64,000 nt of DNA, taken from positions 103,284-167,283 of the forward strand of contig DCZO01000013.1 of assembly GCA_002331335.1 (NCBI GenBank), in the 5' to 3' direction. The position numbers and the translations under genes were made by a program. Below the pieces are notes generated by a model that saw nothing but the letters and a program-made list of their open reading frames with translations, was not told where the DNA came from and did no database searches. Below, piece by piece: positions 31,379-40,468 of the stretch; positions within the stretch are counted from its first letter, which is position 1; every line of letters begins with the position of its first letter. The stretch is from Nitrospira sp. UBA2082 (lineage in GTDB: Bacteria; Nitrospirota; Nitrospiria; Nitrospirales; Nitrospiraceae).

Positions 31379-33481
31379 ATGGAAGAGACCCGTATGGAGC
31401 CCATGAAAAATGTCGCGATTGTGTCCAATGTCGGCGCAGGCAAGACATCCCTCAGTGAGGCCCTCCTGTACACCGGCGGGGCCATTCCCGTGCTTGGCTC
31501 CGTCACTCAAGGGACCACCGTCTCTGATTTCGAACCGGAAGAATTCCATCATCGAACCTCGGTCAGTACCAGCATCCTTCAGTTTGTCTGGAACCACACT
31601 CGCATCACTCTGCTCGACCCTCCGGGCGCATTGAGCCTCCTCGGTGAATCGCTCGCCGCCCTGAGGGCCGTTGATGCGGTCATCGTTGTTCTTGATGGAA
31701 CGGCCGGCATTCGGACGGAATTGGCGCGCCTCTGGACACGAGCCGCCGAACTCGGCTTGCCGTGTCTCCTGTTCGCCAATGGATTGGATCGAGAGAGAAC
31801 GTCAATCGAAACGGTGCTGGAGTTATGCCAGAAGCAATTGGACTGTTCTCCGCTTCCCATGGTCGCGCCAGTTGGGCAAGGCCTTCAATTGGAGGGCGTG
31901 ATAGATCTTCTCCACCAGCGCATGCTTCGGTCAGGTCCCACGTCCCCCGCAGTTGAGGCGATCGCAATCCCAGGGCATCTTGAGTCGATAGCGAAGGCCG
32001 GTCGGACGCGGCTTCTTGAAACAGTGGCGGAAAATGAGGAGGCCCTTCTTGATACCTATGTCACACAAGGCGACCTGAGCGAGAATGACCTGCTGCACGG
32101 ATTACGATCGAGTATTCTGGCCAGGCAGTGTGTTCCGCTATTCGCAGGTTCAGCAATACGTAATGTCGGCATCTGGCCGTTGCTCAATGCGATCCGCACC
32201 GTGCTGCCGTCACCGCACGAACGCGGAGCCCGCCATCCTTTCATCGGCGTGCATCCGGAGACCGACGCACCTTGTGAGCGGAAGGGGAGCACGCAGGAAC
32301 CATTTTCGGCCTATATCTTCAAGACACTGATTGACCCATTCGTAGGACGGCTGTCTTACTGCCGCGTGTTGTCGGGAACCGTGCAGGCTGACTCAACAGT
32401 CTGGAATGCCTCGAAGCGGGTACGTGAGAAGCTCGGCCACTTCTATACACTATGCGGAAAGCGGCATACGGCAGTTGGAGCCGCACAGGCGGGCGATATC
32501 ATTGCGATTGGAAAATTGCGCGAGACTCAAACCGGCGATACGCTCTGTCAGGAGAAAGATCCTGTGTGCTACCCGGGCCTGGGGCTTCCTCGCCCGGTCC
32601 TGTCGTACGCCATTGAGGCCAAGTCAAAGTCGGACATCGACAAGGTGAGCCTCGGCCTTCATAAGTTGATTGAGGAAGATCCGACACTGGGGTTTACCCG
32701 CAACCCGGACACCAAGGAGATGGTGCTGAGCGGGCTGGGCCAATTGCATATCGATCTCGCGCTGGAAAAGCTTCATCGCAAGTTTGGCGCCGACGTCATG
32801 TTGCATACGCCGAAAATTCCTTACCGGGAAACGCTCCATGCCACATCACGCGCCCAGGGCAAATACAAGAAACAAACCGGGGGGCATGGGCAGTATGGGG
32901 ACTGCTGGCTGGAAGTCGAACCCTTGCCGCGCGGGCAGGGATTCATTTTCCAGAATCATGTCGTTGGAGGGGCGATTCCCAGGAACTTCATTCCAGCGGT
33001 GGAGAAAGGGGTGATCGAGGCGTTGCATGAGGGCGTGCTCGGCGGGTATCCCGTCGTCGACGTCCGTGTGACCGTGTTTGACGGGTCCTTTCATGTCGTC
33101 GACTCCTCGGAAATGTCGTTCAAAATCGCCGGCTCCATGGCCCTCAAGAAGGCCATGGAATCGGCACACCCGGTGCTACTGGAGCCGATCATGACGGTCG
33201 AGATTGACGTGCCGACAGACGCCGTCGGCGCGGTGATGGGCGATCTGAGCGGGCGGCGGGGACGCATCGTTTCGGTGAGTGCACAGGATCATGAGGAGCG
33301 GATCACCGCGCTCGTCCCGCTGGCTGAATTGTTGAAGTACGCGCCGGCACTGAATGGCATGACGGGCGGGCGGGGGAACTATGTCATGGAGTTCGCCCGC
33401 TACGATGAAGTGCCGCGCGATCTGGCCGCCAGGATCATTGAGCAGCACAAGGCGGAACGGCACACGGTCGCGATACACTGA
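31379..33481 (+). CDS. Elongation factor G-like GTPase paralogue
   Basis: 700 residues, close to EF-G in length and domain order: G domain (1-~260), domain II, then domains III-V (QTGGHGQYGDCWLEVEPL is the domain IV start, and GGRGNYVMEFARYDEVPRDL the end). The guanine-binding motifs deviate: G1 SNVGAGKTS, G3 DPPG rather than DTPG, and G4 NGLD rather than NKLD. EF-G-like paralogues of this type (FusA2) exist in many bacteria and their function is not settled. It follows radC on the same strand. Confidence 0.88.
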   Translation: MEETRMEPMKNVAIVSNVGAGKTSLSEALLYTGGAIPVLGSVTQGTTVSDFEPEEFHHRTSVSTSILQFVWNHTRITLLDPPGALSLLGESLAALRAVDAVIVVLDGTAGIRTELARLWTRAAELGLPCLLFANGLDRERTSIETVLELCQKQLDCSPLPMVAPVGQGLQLEGVIDLLHQRMLRSGPTSPAVEAIAIPGHLESIAKAGRTRLLETVAENEEALLDTYVTQGDLSENDLLHGLRSSILARQCVPLFAGSAIRNVGIWPLLNAIRTVLPSPHERGARHPFIGVHPETDAPCERKGSTQEPFSAYIFKTLIDPFVGRLSYCRVLSGTVQADSTVWNASKRVREKLGHFYTLCGKRHTAVGAAQAGDIIAIGKLRETQTGDTLCQEKDPVCYPGLGLPRPVLSYAIEAKSKSDIDKVSLGLHKLIEEDPTLGFTRNPDTKEMVLSGLGQLHIDLALEKLHRKFGADVMLHTPKIPYRETLHATSRAQGKYKKQTGGHGQYGDCWLEVEPLPRGQGFIFQNHVVGGAIPRNFIPAVEKGVIEALHEGVLGGYPVVDVRVTVFDGSFHVVDSSEMSFKIAGSMALKKAMESAHPVLLEPIMTVEIDVPTDAVGAVMGDLSGRRGRIVSVSAQDHEERITALVPLAELLKYAPALNGMTGGRGNYVMEFARYDEVPRDLAARIIEQHKAERHTVAIH

Positions 33482-33489
33482 CAGGTGAT

Positions 33490-34896
33490 TCAGTCGGCGG
33501 GCTTGAGCACCACGTAGAATGCCCGGGTCTCGCGCAGCACTCGAAGCAAGATCGTGTCTCCGCGTCGGATTCGGCCAATGGCCGCGGTGAAGTCCTCGAT
33601 GGTGAGGATCTCGCCCCGGTTGACTTCTTTGATCAGATCGCCTTCCCGCAGCCCTTCGGCCTGCGCCAGGCTCCCGGGCTCTACCTTCGAGATGAGGACA
33701 CCTTTCGCGTCACGCAGGTTGAACTTATCGGCCAAGGCGGCGGTCAACTCCTGCACGTCGAGACCGAGTTTAATTTCACTTCCAGGCGGCGGAGGAGGGG
33801 ACGCGGCGCTCGCATTCTCACGTCGCTCACTGAGTCGAATGTCCAGCGTCATTCGCGTGAGGTCTCGAACGACTTCGATCTTCGAGGTCGCTCCCGGGGC
33901 GAGCGTCCCGATCAAGCGCGATAGCTTATTGGGAGAATCTACCACATGGCCGTCGATTCTGATGATAATGTCGCCCGGCTTGATGCCGGCCGTCGCGGCT
34001 GGGTCATTGGGAAATACTTCATTGACCAGAACACCCTCGCTCTCCGCCACGCCGAATTTCTTGGCCAAATCCGGGGTCAGCGGCTGAATGCCGACCCCCA
34101 GCCAGCCGCGAGCCACTCTGCCTTTGGCCAGTAGGTGCTCGATCACCTGTTTCGCCATGTTCGACGGAATAGCAAATCCAATACCTTGGGCGAAATTGAT
34201 GATGGCCGTGTTGATCCCAATGACCTCGCCATGAAGATTGAGCAGGGGACCGCCGGAATTTCCGGGGTTGATCGATGCGTCGGTTTGAATGAAGTTTTCG
34301 TAGCGTGACAAGTTGATATTCTCTCGGCCGATGCCGCTGACGACCCCCAGTGTCACCGTGCGGTCGAGGCCAAAGGGGTTTCCCACCGCCAGGACCCATT
34401 GCCCGACTTTCACCCCAGCGGAATCGCCGAATCGTGCGCTGGGTAACGGCCGATCGGTCGTGACTTTGAGGAGTGCCAAATCCGTATCGGGATCTTTGCC
34501 GACCACTTGCGCGATCAATCTCGCCTTGTCGGAGAATCGGACTTCGACCTCGGCGGCATCGCCAATGACATGGTTATTCGTGACAATATATCCCGTACTG
34601 TCCACAATCAGACCGGAGCCTGATCCGGACGCATTTGGCGTGCGCTCACTTGCCCGATCACGTGCACGACTACTACCGGTGACCGGAAAGAGATTGACGA
34701 CCGACGGCGTTGCCCGTTCTGCCAAATCGGTAATGACCCCTTGAATTTCTTCCAGGAGGCGGAGACCTGAGGATACGTGCGTACTCGCGCCGGTGCTCTG
34801 TTCCGCATGGAGCGACAGCGGATCTTGGACTGACACCAGTACGAGAAGAATCCCCACGAAGGATCTACGCCAGCGCAGGTATGACATGATTCTCAT
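33490..34896 (-). CDS. DegQ/HtrA-type periplasmic serine protease
   Basis: 468 residues from the ATG complementary to 34894-34896, behind AAGGACC. A signal peptide (FVGILLVLVSVQDPLSLHA) precedes the trypsin domain with the catalytic triad His in TNNHVIGDA, Asp in DTDLALLKV and Ser in NPGNSGGPL. Two PDZ domains follow (GWLGVGIQPLTPDLAKKF; LGLDVQELTAALADKFNL). It would degrade or refold damaged envelope proteins. The 13-bp gap to the next gene suggests no tight coupling. Confidence 0.95.
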   Translation of the reverse strand: MRIMSYLRWRRSFVGILLVLVSVQDPLSLHAEQSTGASTHVSSGLRLLEEIQGVITDLAERATPSVVNLFPVTGSSRARDRASERTPNASGSGSGLIVDSTGYIVTNNHVIGDAAEVEVRFSDKARLIAQVVGKDPDTDLALLKVTTDRPLPSARFGDSAGVKVGQWVLAVGNPFGLDRTVTLGVVSGIGRENINLSRYENFIQTDASINPGNSGGPLLNLHGEVIGINTAIINFAQGIGFAIPSNMAKQVIEHLLAKGRVARGWLGVGIQPLTPDLAKKFGVAESEGVLVNEVFPNDPAATAGIKPGDIIIRIDGHVVDSPNKLSRLIGTLAPGATSKIEVVRDLTRMTLDIRLSERRENASAASPPPPPGSEIKLGLDVQELTAALADKFNLRDAKGVLISKVEPGSLAQAEGLREGDLIKEVNRGEILTIEDFTAAIGRIRRGDTILLRVLRETRAFYVVLKPAD

Positions 34897-34946
34897 GCGG
34901 TCCTTGCCATGATTGTAACGGATTCTGAGGGATCTCCCCACCAGAC

Positions 34947-35594
34947 TTAGGCAGATTTAGCCGAGGGGGCTTGTAGCGACCGTTGACTGGTAAACCAGAG
35001 ACCGATGCGATCCAAATCAGACTCCAAGCCAATCAGGATGACAATATCATCCGGTCGAAAAATCAGATCGTTAGACGGAGCCAGGACAAAAGGGCCGCGC
35101 AAAATTGCCGCGACATGGACCGAGGAAGACTGAGGCATGGCGCCGATGGATTGACCGACTGCTCCGGCAGTTCTGGTAACCGTCAAGCGATCAATCCGAG
35201 ACGATCTGAGCTTGAGATCATGATGGAATCGAAGGAGATCCTCATGAACAGCTTCAAGTTTTAGCTCGCGAATCTGGCTATCGATGTGAAGCAGTGCCCG
35301 TTTGACTTCATGAATTCGGATGGCCGCATGGGACAAGGTAGTGTCGAGATCGGCAAGATCTGTGCTCGATTGTCCCTGGATGAGAAACCGACGGGAAACG
35401 TGAGTGACCATCTGGCGGCCTACGTCGACGGTGAGCTGATCGATTCGCTGGAGCAGCGATGATGCCTGCCAATGGAGACGAATAATCTGAACCTTGCGAT
35501 TTACACGCTCGGAAATCGCAAGTACGATCTCATGGAACGCGCTTCCGGTAATCGAAAGCTCTTTGTTGAGTCGACCGAATAACTCGAGAGTCAT
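34947..35594 (-). CDS. PhoU-like/TrkA-C two-domain protein
   Basis: 215 residues. The N-terminal ~120 residues are all-helical (LASAISERVNRK-type and DLADLDTTLSHAAIRIHEVK), resembling PhoU. The C-terminal ~75 residues look like a TrkA-C (RCK_C) domain: SSVHVAAILRGPFVLAPSND, then FRPDDIVILIGLESDLDRIG. TrkA-C domains bind ligands that gate transporters. No transporter is encoded beside it. The pairing of the two domains is known from ion-transport regulators such as NhaP-type C-termini; the partner here is unknown. Confidence 0.7.
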   Translation of the reverse strand: MTLELFGRLNKELSITGSAFHEIVLAISERVNRKVQIIRLHWQASSLLQRIDQLTVDVGRQMVTHVSRRFLIQGQSSTDLADLDTTLSHAAIRIHEVKRALLHIDSQIRELKLEAVHEDLLRFHHDLKLRSSRIDRLTVTRTAGAVGQSIGAMPQSSSVHVAAILRGPFVLAPSNDLIFRPDDIVILIGLESDLDRIGLWFTSQRSLQAPSAKSA

Positions 35595-35825
35595 AGTCTG
35601 ATAAGAAGTATTATGTCAACTTGCCAGCCTGTACGCAAATTGATCGCAGACCAAAGGCCGCGTCTTTCCTCTATGCGTCTCTACCTTATAGCATTCTCCA
35701 AGTCAACCGTTCCATCGCCCTTGGATTTCACCACTATTGGGAAAAGCAGTGCTGTAAAGATAAGCACCTTCGAAATCCGGCCGATTGATACTGATGGTTG
35801 AAGGTCGGATAGTGATTATGTGGGG

Positions 35826-36470
35826 TCAGCGCGCGGGAATTTCCGGACCAATCTTATCGACAATGACGTCTCGGATCTGTTGAGCAAACCGTTTCGAGAC
35901 GGCCCGGTGCTGAAGGACCGGGCCAGATTCCGACACAAGATACGAAGCCGGAGGAGATTGTGACGTGATCGTTGCCTCAAATAGGATACTTACCGTCTTG
36001 CTTGGCTTGCCTGTCGCGCCTCTGACTCCGAGGATCTCCTTGAGTGAGACGGTAGAGACCACTTCCACGTCGGCTGCGGGTGGGACAAGCTGGGGGGGCT
36101 TACGCCCGATCTTGTTCTTCGGCTCCGGGAGAAGCTGAATGATCGGATCTGCGGCGAATTCATGGCGAAGATGTTGCCCGAGTGCTCCTTTAGGTTTTTC
36201 GCCTTGGCGAATCCTGCTGTCCAGGACCGCCGGAACAAGATTGACGTAGATCGGGTCTTCCGGCTGTCGCTTCTGGTCTGCACGAGCCCCCTGGGGTGGA
36301 GTGATTCCGGCGATTTCGTTATTGGTCACTCGCTCACTGACCAGAGAGTCGGTACCATCGCCGGGTACGGTTGCCATTTGTCCTCCCGTGCAGGCCGATA
36401 GGACCACGATTAAAACAGCACCAGGACAAGCAAGGCTGCTGTTTCTCACCGGAGATGCTCTCCAAGACAT
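35826..36470 (-). CDS. Putative lipoprotein of unknown function
   Basis: 214 residues from the ATG complementary to 36468-36470. The N-terminal hydrophobic stretch ends with VVLSAC, a lipobox. The mature part is Pro/Gln rich and holds two segments of predicted strand (VEVVSTVSLKEILG, KTVSILFEATITSQ). I recognise no family. The frame is open upstream to 36533 without similarity. It is divergent from the small leader ORF and the barrel gene at 36597-37336. Confidence 0.65.
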   Translation of the reverse strand: MSWRASPVRNSSLACPGAVLIVVLSACTGGQMATVPGDGTDSLVSERVTNNEIAGITPPQGARADQKRQPEDPIYVNLVPAVLDSRIRQGEKPKGALGQHLRHEFAADPIIQLLPEPKNKIGRKPPQLVPPAADVEVVSTVSLKEILGVRGATGKPSKTVSILFEATITSQSPPASYLVSESGPVLQHRAVSKRFAQQIRDVIVDKIGPEIPAR

Positions 36471-36596
36471 ACGGTACCCGTGTTCATCGTATCCACAATG
36501 AAAATCTTTTCCATACAGCGCGTTCGCATGCAAAGCTTATGATCTTCATCAAGTGTAACAGTCGCCTTCAGCTTGTCAAACCACGGAGGTGATCTG

Positions 36597-36668
36597 ATGC
36601 CATGTTTTTCATTCCATCTGCTTGGTATGATGATGGCGACTCTTCTTATTATGATGGTCATCCTGTGA
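36597..36668 (+). CDS. Candidate 23-codon hydrophobic leader ORF
   Basis: The strong site GGAGGTGATC ends 3 bases before ATG 36597, which opens a 23-codon frame: MPCFSFHLLG then MMMATLLIMMVIL and TGA. Its TGA (36666-36668) overlaps the GTG (36665-36667) of the beta-barrel gene. The product would be one hydrophobic span. It is too short for most gene finders. A leader for translational coupling, a tiny membrane protein and a sequence-error frameshift at the signal peptide are all possible. Confidence 0.5.
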   Translation: MPCFSFHLLGMMMATLLIMMVIL

Positions 36669-37336
36669 AGACAAGGCACCTCATAGTCCTGGGCGTTCTG
36701 TGCTCCTGTGTGGATATAGAGCTGCCTCTATCTCCCTCCCCTGCTCGTGCGGAGTCGTATGTGGCAGGGGCAGTCGGAATCAATTTTGCCGATCGGATCA
36801 ACAGCATCGCAGGAACTGGTCCTTCAGCCGGAGTTCCAGGCCCCCTCCAGGATTTCGACCTTCAAAACTCAATTACCTATGGCGGGAAAATCGGATATTT
36901 CCCCGGACATAGTTGGTATGGGATCGAAGGAGAAGTATTGCACACCACCCCTCATATCAAGGGGTTGGCTGACAATCCAGCGACCACGAGCGTTGATCCC
37001 GACGCCGGCATCCATTTTCGACTGACCACGGTCGGTGTCAATTTCATTGCGCGCTATCCGGGTCGCATGGTTCAACCATATATTGGCGCGGGTATCGGTG
37101 CGGGCATCGCCCATATCGGCAAGACTTCCACAGTACAGAGTGACACAGACGTGTCGGCGGTGTGGAATGTGTTGGTGGGCCTACGCACATTCATCACGCC
37201 AACAATCGCTCTGTTTGGAGAATATAAGTATACCGGTGCCACGCTTCAGTTCGATCAAGCATTCGGTGACTTGGGCGGGTTTAGCGGCAATTACAGAGCA
37301 CAGCATATTCTTGGCGGGCTGTCGTATCACTTCTAG
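36665..37336 (+). CDS. Outer-membrane beta-barrel (OmpA/OmpW-like small porin type)
   Basis: 223 residues from GTG 36665, coupled to the leader ORF. The N-terminus VKTRHLIVLGVLCSC may be the signal, but its hydrophobic part also contains Asp and Glu, so the exact cleavage is unclear. The mature protein starts near SYVAGAVGINFADRI and consists of alternating strands. Typical barrel segments are YIGAGIGAGIAHIGK, VWNVLVGLRTFITPTIALFG and the end HILGGLSYHF with C-terminal Phe. It resembles OprF/OmpA-type eight-stranded barrels. Function unknown; it starts an envelope operon with Slp. Confidence 0.78.
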   Translation: MKTRHLIVLGVLCSCVDIELPLSPSPARAESYVAGAVGINFADRINSIAGTGPSAGVPGPLQDFDLQNSITYGGKIGYFPGHSWYGIEGEVLHTTPHIKGLADNPATTSVDPDAGIHFRLTTVGVNFIARYPGRMVQPYIGAGIGAGIAHIGKTSTVQSDTDVSAVWNVLVGLRTFITPTIALFGEYKYTGATLQFDQAFGDLGGFSGNYRAQHILGGLSYHF

Positions 37337-37351
37337 TTGAGGAGACCTGTC

Positions 37352-38053
37352 ATGCCTCGTATGATTGTGCACGCGTCTCTCGTTTGCGCGGTCATCATCT
37401 TGTCCGCTTGTGCGGAGTCTCTCCACCAGGTCCAACGCGATACAGAGCTACTCGGTGTTCCGATTGAATTGGAAAAAGAGATCGATGCCAGCGTCCGTTT
37501 TGCGCAGCTGAAAAGTGCACCCGGCGAATTCATTGGACGAACGGTCATGATCGGCGGCACGGTCATCCGGGCCAAACGGACGGCAGCAGGAACCGAAGTG
37601 GAAGTGTTGCAACTGCCGGCGGAAAACAACGAGCCCCTCACAGAAGACCGTCTCCGGTCGGAAGGACGATTTCTGGCTGTTCGAGAGGTGTTCCTTGACC
37701 CTGCCAGCCTGCCGGAAGGCACACCTGTGACGGTGATCGGTACGGTAAAGGGCGAAGTGACCAGATCCCTGGATGAGAGCACCTATACCTATCCCCTGCT
37801 TGAGATCAAACATGTTATCAATTGGAGTCGTATCGCTGCCGAGAGACGAAGGGATCGCACCCCTGACTACGGCTTCTACGTTCCACCCTATGGTTGGAGC
37901 GGCTTCTATCCGTATGGTGCGTATGGAGGGGGTTGGGGCGGCTATTGGGGCGGTCGAAGATTGTGGCACCCCGCGCCTTACCTTGCTCCACGATCAACAC
38001 CGCCTCCACCCCCGCCTCCGCGGAGTGTTCACCCGCGCCTTCGAGGTCGATAA
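37352..38053 (+). CDS. Slp-family outer-membrane lipoprotein
   Basis: 233 residues from ATG 37352, behind GAGGAGAC. The leader ends in the lipobox LSAC (IILSACAESLHQ). The body follows the Slp pattern: a strand-rich domain with GEFIGRTVMIGGTVI, TEVEVLQLPA and GTPVTVIGTVKGEV. The C-terminal 55 residues are rich in Tyr, Gly, Trp and Pro and are probably disordered, a feature not in the classical E. coli Slp. Slp is a starvation/stationary-phase lipoprotein. It is 15 bp downstream of the barrel gene and 46 bp before the dioxygenase. Confidence 0.85.
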   Translation: MPRMIVHASLVCAVIILSACAESLHQVQRDTELLGVPIELEKEIDASVRFAQLKSAPGEFIGRTVMIGGTVIRAKRTAAGTEVEVLQLPAENNEPLTEDRLRSEGRFLAVREVFLDPASLPEGTPVTVIGTVKGEVTRSLDESTYTYPLLEIKHVINWSRIAAERRRDRTPDYGFYVPPYGWSGFYPYGAYGGGWGGYWGGRRLWHPAPYLAPRSTPPPPPPPRSVHPRLRGR

Positions 38054-38099
38054 CCGTGCCCCTTCCTGATGCGGCGATAGTGCCAGAAGGTCAGCGGAA

Positions 38100-38834
38100 A
38101 TGACAGCCTACGACGAGCACAAGGGATACGTGCTTTCGCGCCGTGCAGTGATGACACTCCTCGGCGCATCCAGCGCGGCGTGGTTCCTGGGGGAGAGTCT
38201 CGCGTCTCGACGGGCGTCCGCAGGCCTGCCCCAACCTGCTTGTCTCGTCCGACCCGAACAAACCGAGGGCCCCTATTTTGTTGATGAGCAGTTGAACCGC
38301 TCCGACATTCGCTCCGATCCATCCACCGGACAGGTCAAACCGGGCACACCGCTGACGCTGATGTTTCAGGTCATGCGCATCACTGCGGGCGCATGCCGTC
38401 CTCTGTCTGGCGCTCTGATTGACATCTGGCACTGCGACGCTATGGGGGTCTATTCGGATGTGCAGGATCCTGGGTTCAGCACGCTCGGGCAGAAGTTTTT
38501 GCGCGGATGTCAAATCGCCGACGCAGGGGGGAGCACGCAATTCCTCACAATCTATCCCGGCTGGTACCCGATCAGAACCGTACACATTCATTTTAAGATT
38601 CGCACCGCGCCGGTGGCGAAGAAGAGCTTTGCGTTTACCTCGCAAGTGTACTTTCCCGATGAGCTCACAGATCAGGTTCATACGAGCCCTCCCTACTCCT
38701 CGATGGGACCACGTCGAGTGAGAAACCGTCATGACTTCATCTTTCGAGACGGCGGGGACCAACTGATGCTGGCTCCTACGCCGACCGCCGACGGGTATGC
38801 GGCCACCTTTTCAATCGGCCTCCGGATTCCATAG
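38100..38834 (+). CDS. Exported intradiol ring-cleavage dioxygenase-like protein
   Basis: 244 residues. The N-terminus carries a twin-Arg signal (LSRRAVMTLLGASSAAWFL), so it is probably Tat-exported with its iron already bound. The fold matches catechol/protocatechuate dioxygenases: GPYFVDE, then IDIWHCDAMGVYSD (Tyr ligand), and GWYPIRTVHIHFKI with Tyr and two His ligands of the non-haem Fe(III). Cytoplasmic relatives open aromatic rings between the two hydroxyls. Exported members are also seen in bacteria, and their substrates are unknown. It follows Slp in an apparent operon. Confidence 0.86.
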   Translation: MTAYDEHKGYVLSRRAVMTLLGASSAAWFLGESLASRRASAGLPQPACLVRPEQTEGPYFVDEQLNRSDIRSDPSTGQVKPGTPLTLMFQVMRITAGACRPLSGALIDIWHCDAMGVYSDVQDPGFSTLGQKFLRGCQIADAGGSTQFLTIYPGWYPIRTVHIHFKIRTAPVAKKSFAFTSQVYFPDELTDQVHTSPPYSSMGPRRVRNRHDFIFRDGGDQLMLAPTPTADGYAATFSIGLRIP

Positions 38835-38905
38835 AACGACACGCCCGTGTCCTTCACGGCTGCACCGCTGTAGCGTCCGGCGTAGGCAGATGATAAGCTG
38901 CCGAC

Positions 38906-40375
38906 ATGGAATCGGCCATGCGGAAAGCCAAAATTGTCTGCACGATCGGTCCAGCCAGTCTATCGTCGGCCATCCTGAATCGTCTTATCGACAGCGGGAT
39001 GGATGCAGCGCGGCTGAATTTTTCACACGGCACACATGCGTCTCATGCGGCCGCCATCGCGGCGATCCGCCGGGCGGCCGCACGCCGACGCACCGCCGTC
39101 GCAATCATCCAAGATCTGCAGGGACCCAGAATCCGAGTCGGTGCAGTCGCAGACGGTGGGATTGAGGTTCGCTCCGGCCAAACTGTGCGCCTGAGGACGG
39201 CGCCGGCCGTGGTCCGACGTCTGCATGGTTCTCCCTCCGCCGCTGTCAGCCGATCGACGATCCCTGACATTCCGGTCACCTATCCATCTCTGACCCGGGA
39301 TATCAGACGCGGTGCCAGAATTTTGATCAACGACGGGCTCATCGAACTGGTGGCCGATCGTATCGCCGGCAGCGACGTCGACTGTACGGTCGTGAGTGGG
39401 GGGTGCATCACCTCGCACAAGGGGATCAATCTTCCCGGCACCAGTGTCAGCGCGCCGGCCCTCACCCGGAAGGATCGCAACGACATTCGCTTCGGCATCG
39501 CACAGGGCGTGGATTATATGGCGCTGTCATTCGTCAAGGGGCCGGAGGACATTCGAGCGGCTAAGAGACTGATCGCCTCGTGCGGTGCCGATGTGCCGAT
39601 TATCGCCAAAATCGAACGGGCCGAGGCGGTGGCGTCTTTAGACGCCATCTTGGAAGAAGCAGACGGGGTGATGATCGCGCGTGGAGACCTTGGCGTGGAA
39701 ATGGGGCCGGAAGCCGTGCCGATTTTGCAGAAGCGGATCATTGCCAAGGCCAATCGCCACCGCCGTCTCGTCATCACCGCGACACAAATGCTCGAGTCGA
39801 TGACGCAGGCGTTACGTCCCACCAGAGCCGAGGCCTCGGATGTCGCCAATGCCGTCTTCGACGGCACCGATGCCGTCATGTTGTCGGCGGAAACGGCGAT
39901 CGGGGCCCATCCGGTCGAAACAGTTCAGGTCATGGATCGGATCGTCCGAGCGGCGGAAAAAGAAACCGAGCCGGGCGTGATTCTCAAACGCCACACCGAT
40001 AGCGACGTTCCGTCTTTTCCCGAGGCGATCAGCGCGGCGGCCTCCTCGGCTGCCCGGGCGATTGCCGCGGGAGCGATCGTGGCCTTCAGCGAACGCGGCG
40101 CGACAGCCCGCCTGATGTCCAAGCAGCGGCCGTCTGCGCCGATTCTTGCTGTGACCCCGTTTGAAGTTGTGAGGCGTCGAATGGTTCTCTACTGGGGCGT
40201 ACGTCCTTGCACGATGCCGCAAATTCAGCAGACCGATACGCGAATAACGGAGACCCTGCGGCGATTAACGCGAACGGGGCTGCTCAAAACGGGGGAGAAG
40301 ATCGTCATCGTGTCAGGCACCCGTGTAGGCCAACCTGGCGGGACAAACCTGGTTAAGTTACAGGAAGTCCTGTGA
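38906..40375 (+). CDS. pyk: Pyruvate kinase
   Basis: 489 residues, normal length. KIVCTIGPAS is the N-terminal signature, IAKIERAEAVASLDAI holds the catalytic Lys, GVMIARGDLGVEMGPE binds Mg/PEP, and ATQMLESM follows. The last 130 residues form the regulatory C-domain with VAFSERGATARLMSKQRPSA. It converts phosphoenolpyruvate and ADP to pyruvate and ATP. Two ATG codons (38906 and 38918) are possible starts; the second begins with MRKAKIVCTIG. Neighbours do not suggest an operon. Confidence 0.95.
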   Translation: MESAMRKAKIVCTIGPASLSSAILNRLIDSGMDAARLNFSHGTHASHAAAIAAIRRAAARRRTAVAIIQDLQGPRIRVGAVADGGIEVRSGQTVRLRTAPAVVRRLHGSPSAAVSRSTIPDIPVTYPSLTRDIRRGARILINDGLIELVADRIAGSDVDCTVVSGGCITSHKGINLPGTSVSAPALTRKDRNDIRFGIAQGVDYMALSFVKGPEDIRAAKRLIASCGADVPIIAKIERAEAVASLDAILEEADGVMIARGDLGVEMGPEAVPILQKRIIAKANRHRRLVITATQMLESMTQALRPTRAEASDVANAVFDGTDAVMLSAETAIGAHPVETVQVMDRIVRAAEKETEPGVILKRHTDSDVPSFPEAISAAASSAARAIAAGAIVAFSERGATARLMSKQRPSAPILAVTPFEVVRRRMVLYWGVRPCTMPQIQQTDTRITETLRRLTRTGLLKTGEKIVIVSGTRVGQPGGTNLVKLQEVL

Positions 40376-40468
40376 ATCTATCAAGGGGCTTTCCGCAGGC
40401 ACGGCGGGAGACTTGATCTCATGTCTTGAAACAGTTAGGCTGCCACCGGTTGAATTCGAAGGTGTGCG

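Noticed and set aside
35595..35825. Small ORF of 62 codons (35613-35801) in the gap before the lipoprotein gene
   Set aside because: No ribosome-binding site, no similarity and no conserved pattern; the 231-bp gap holds nothing I can support.
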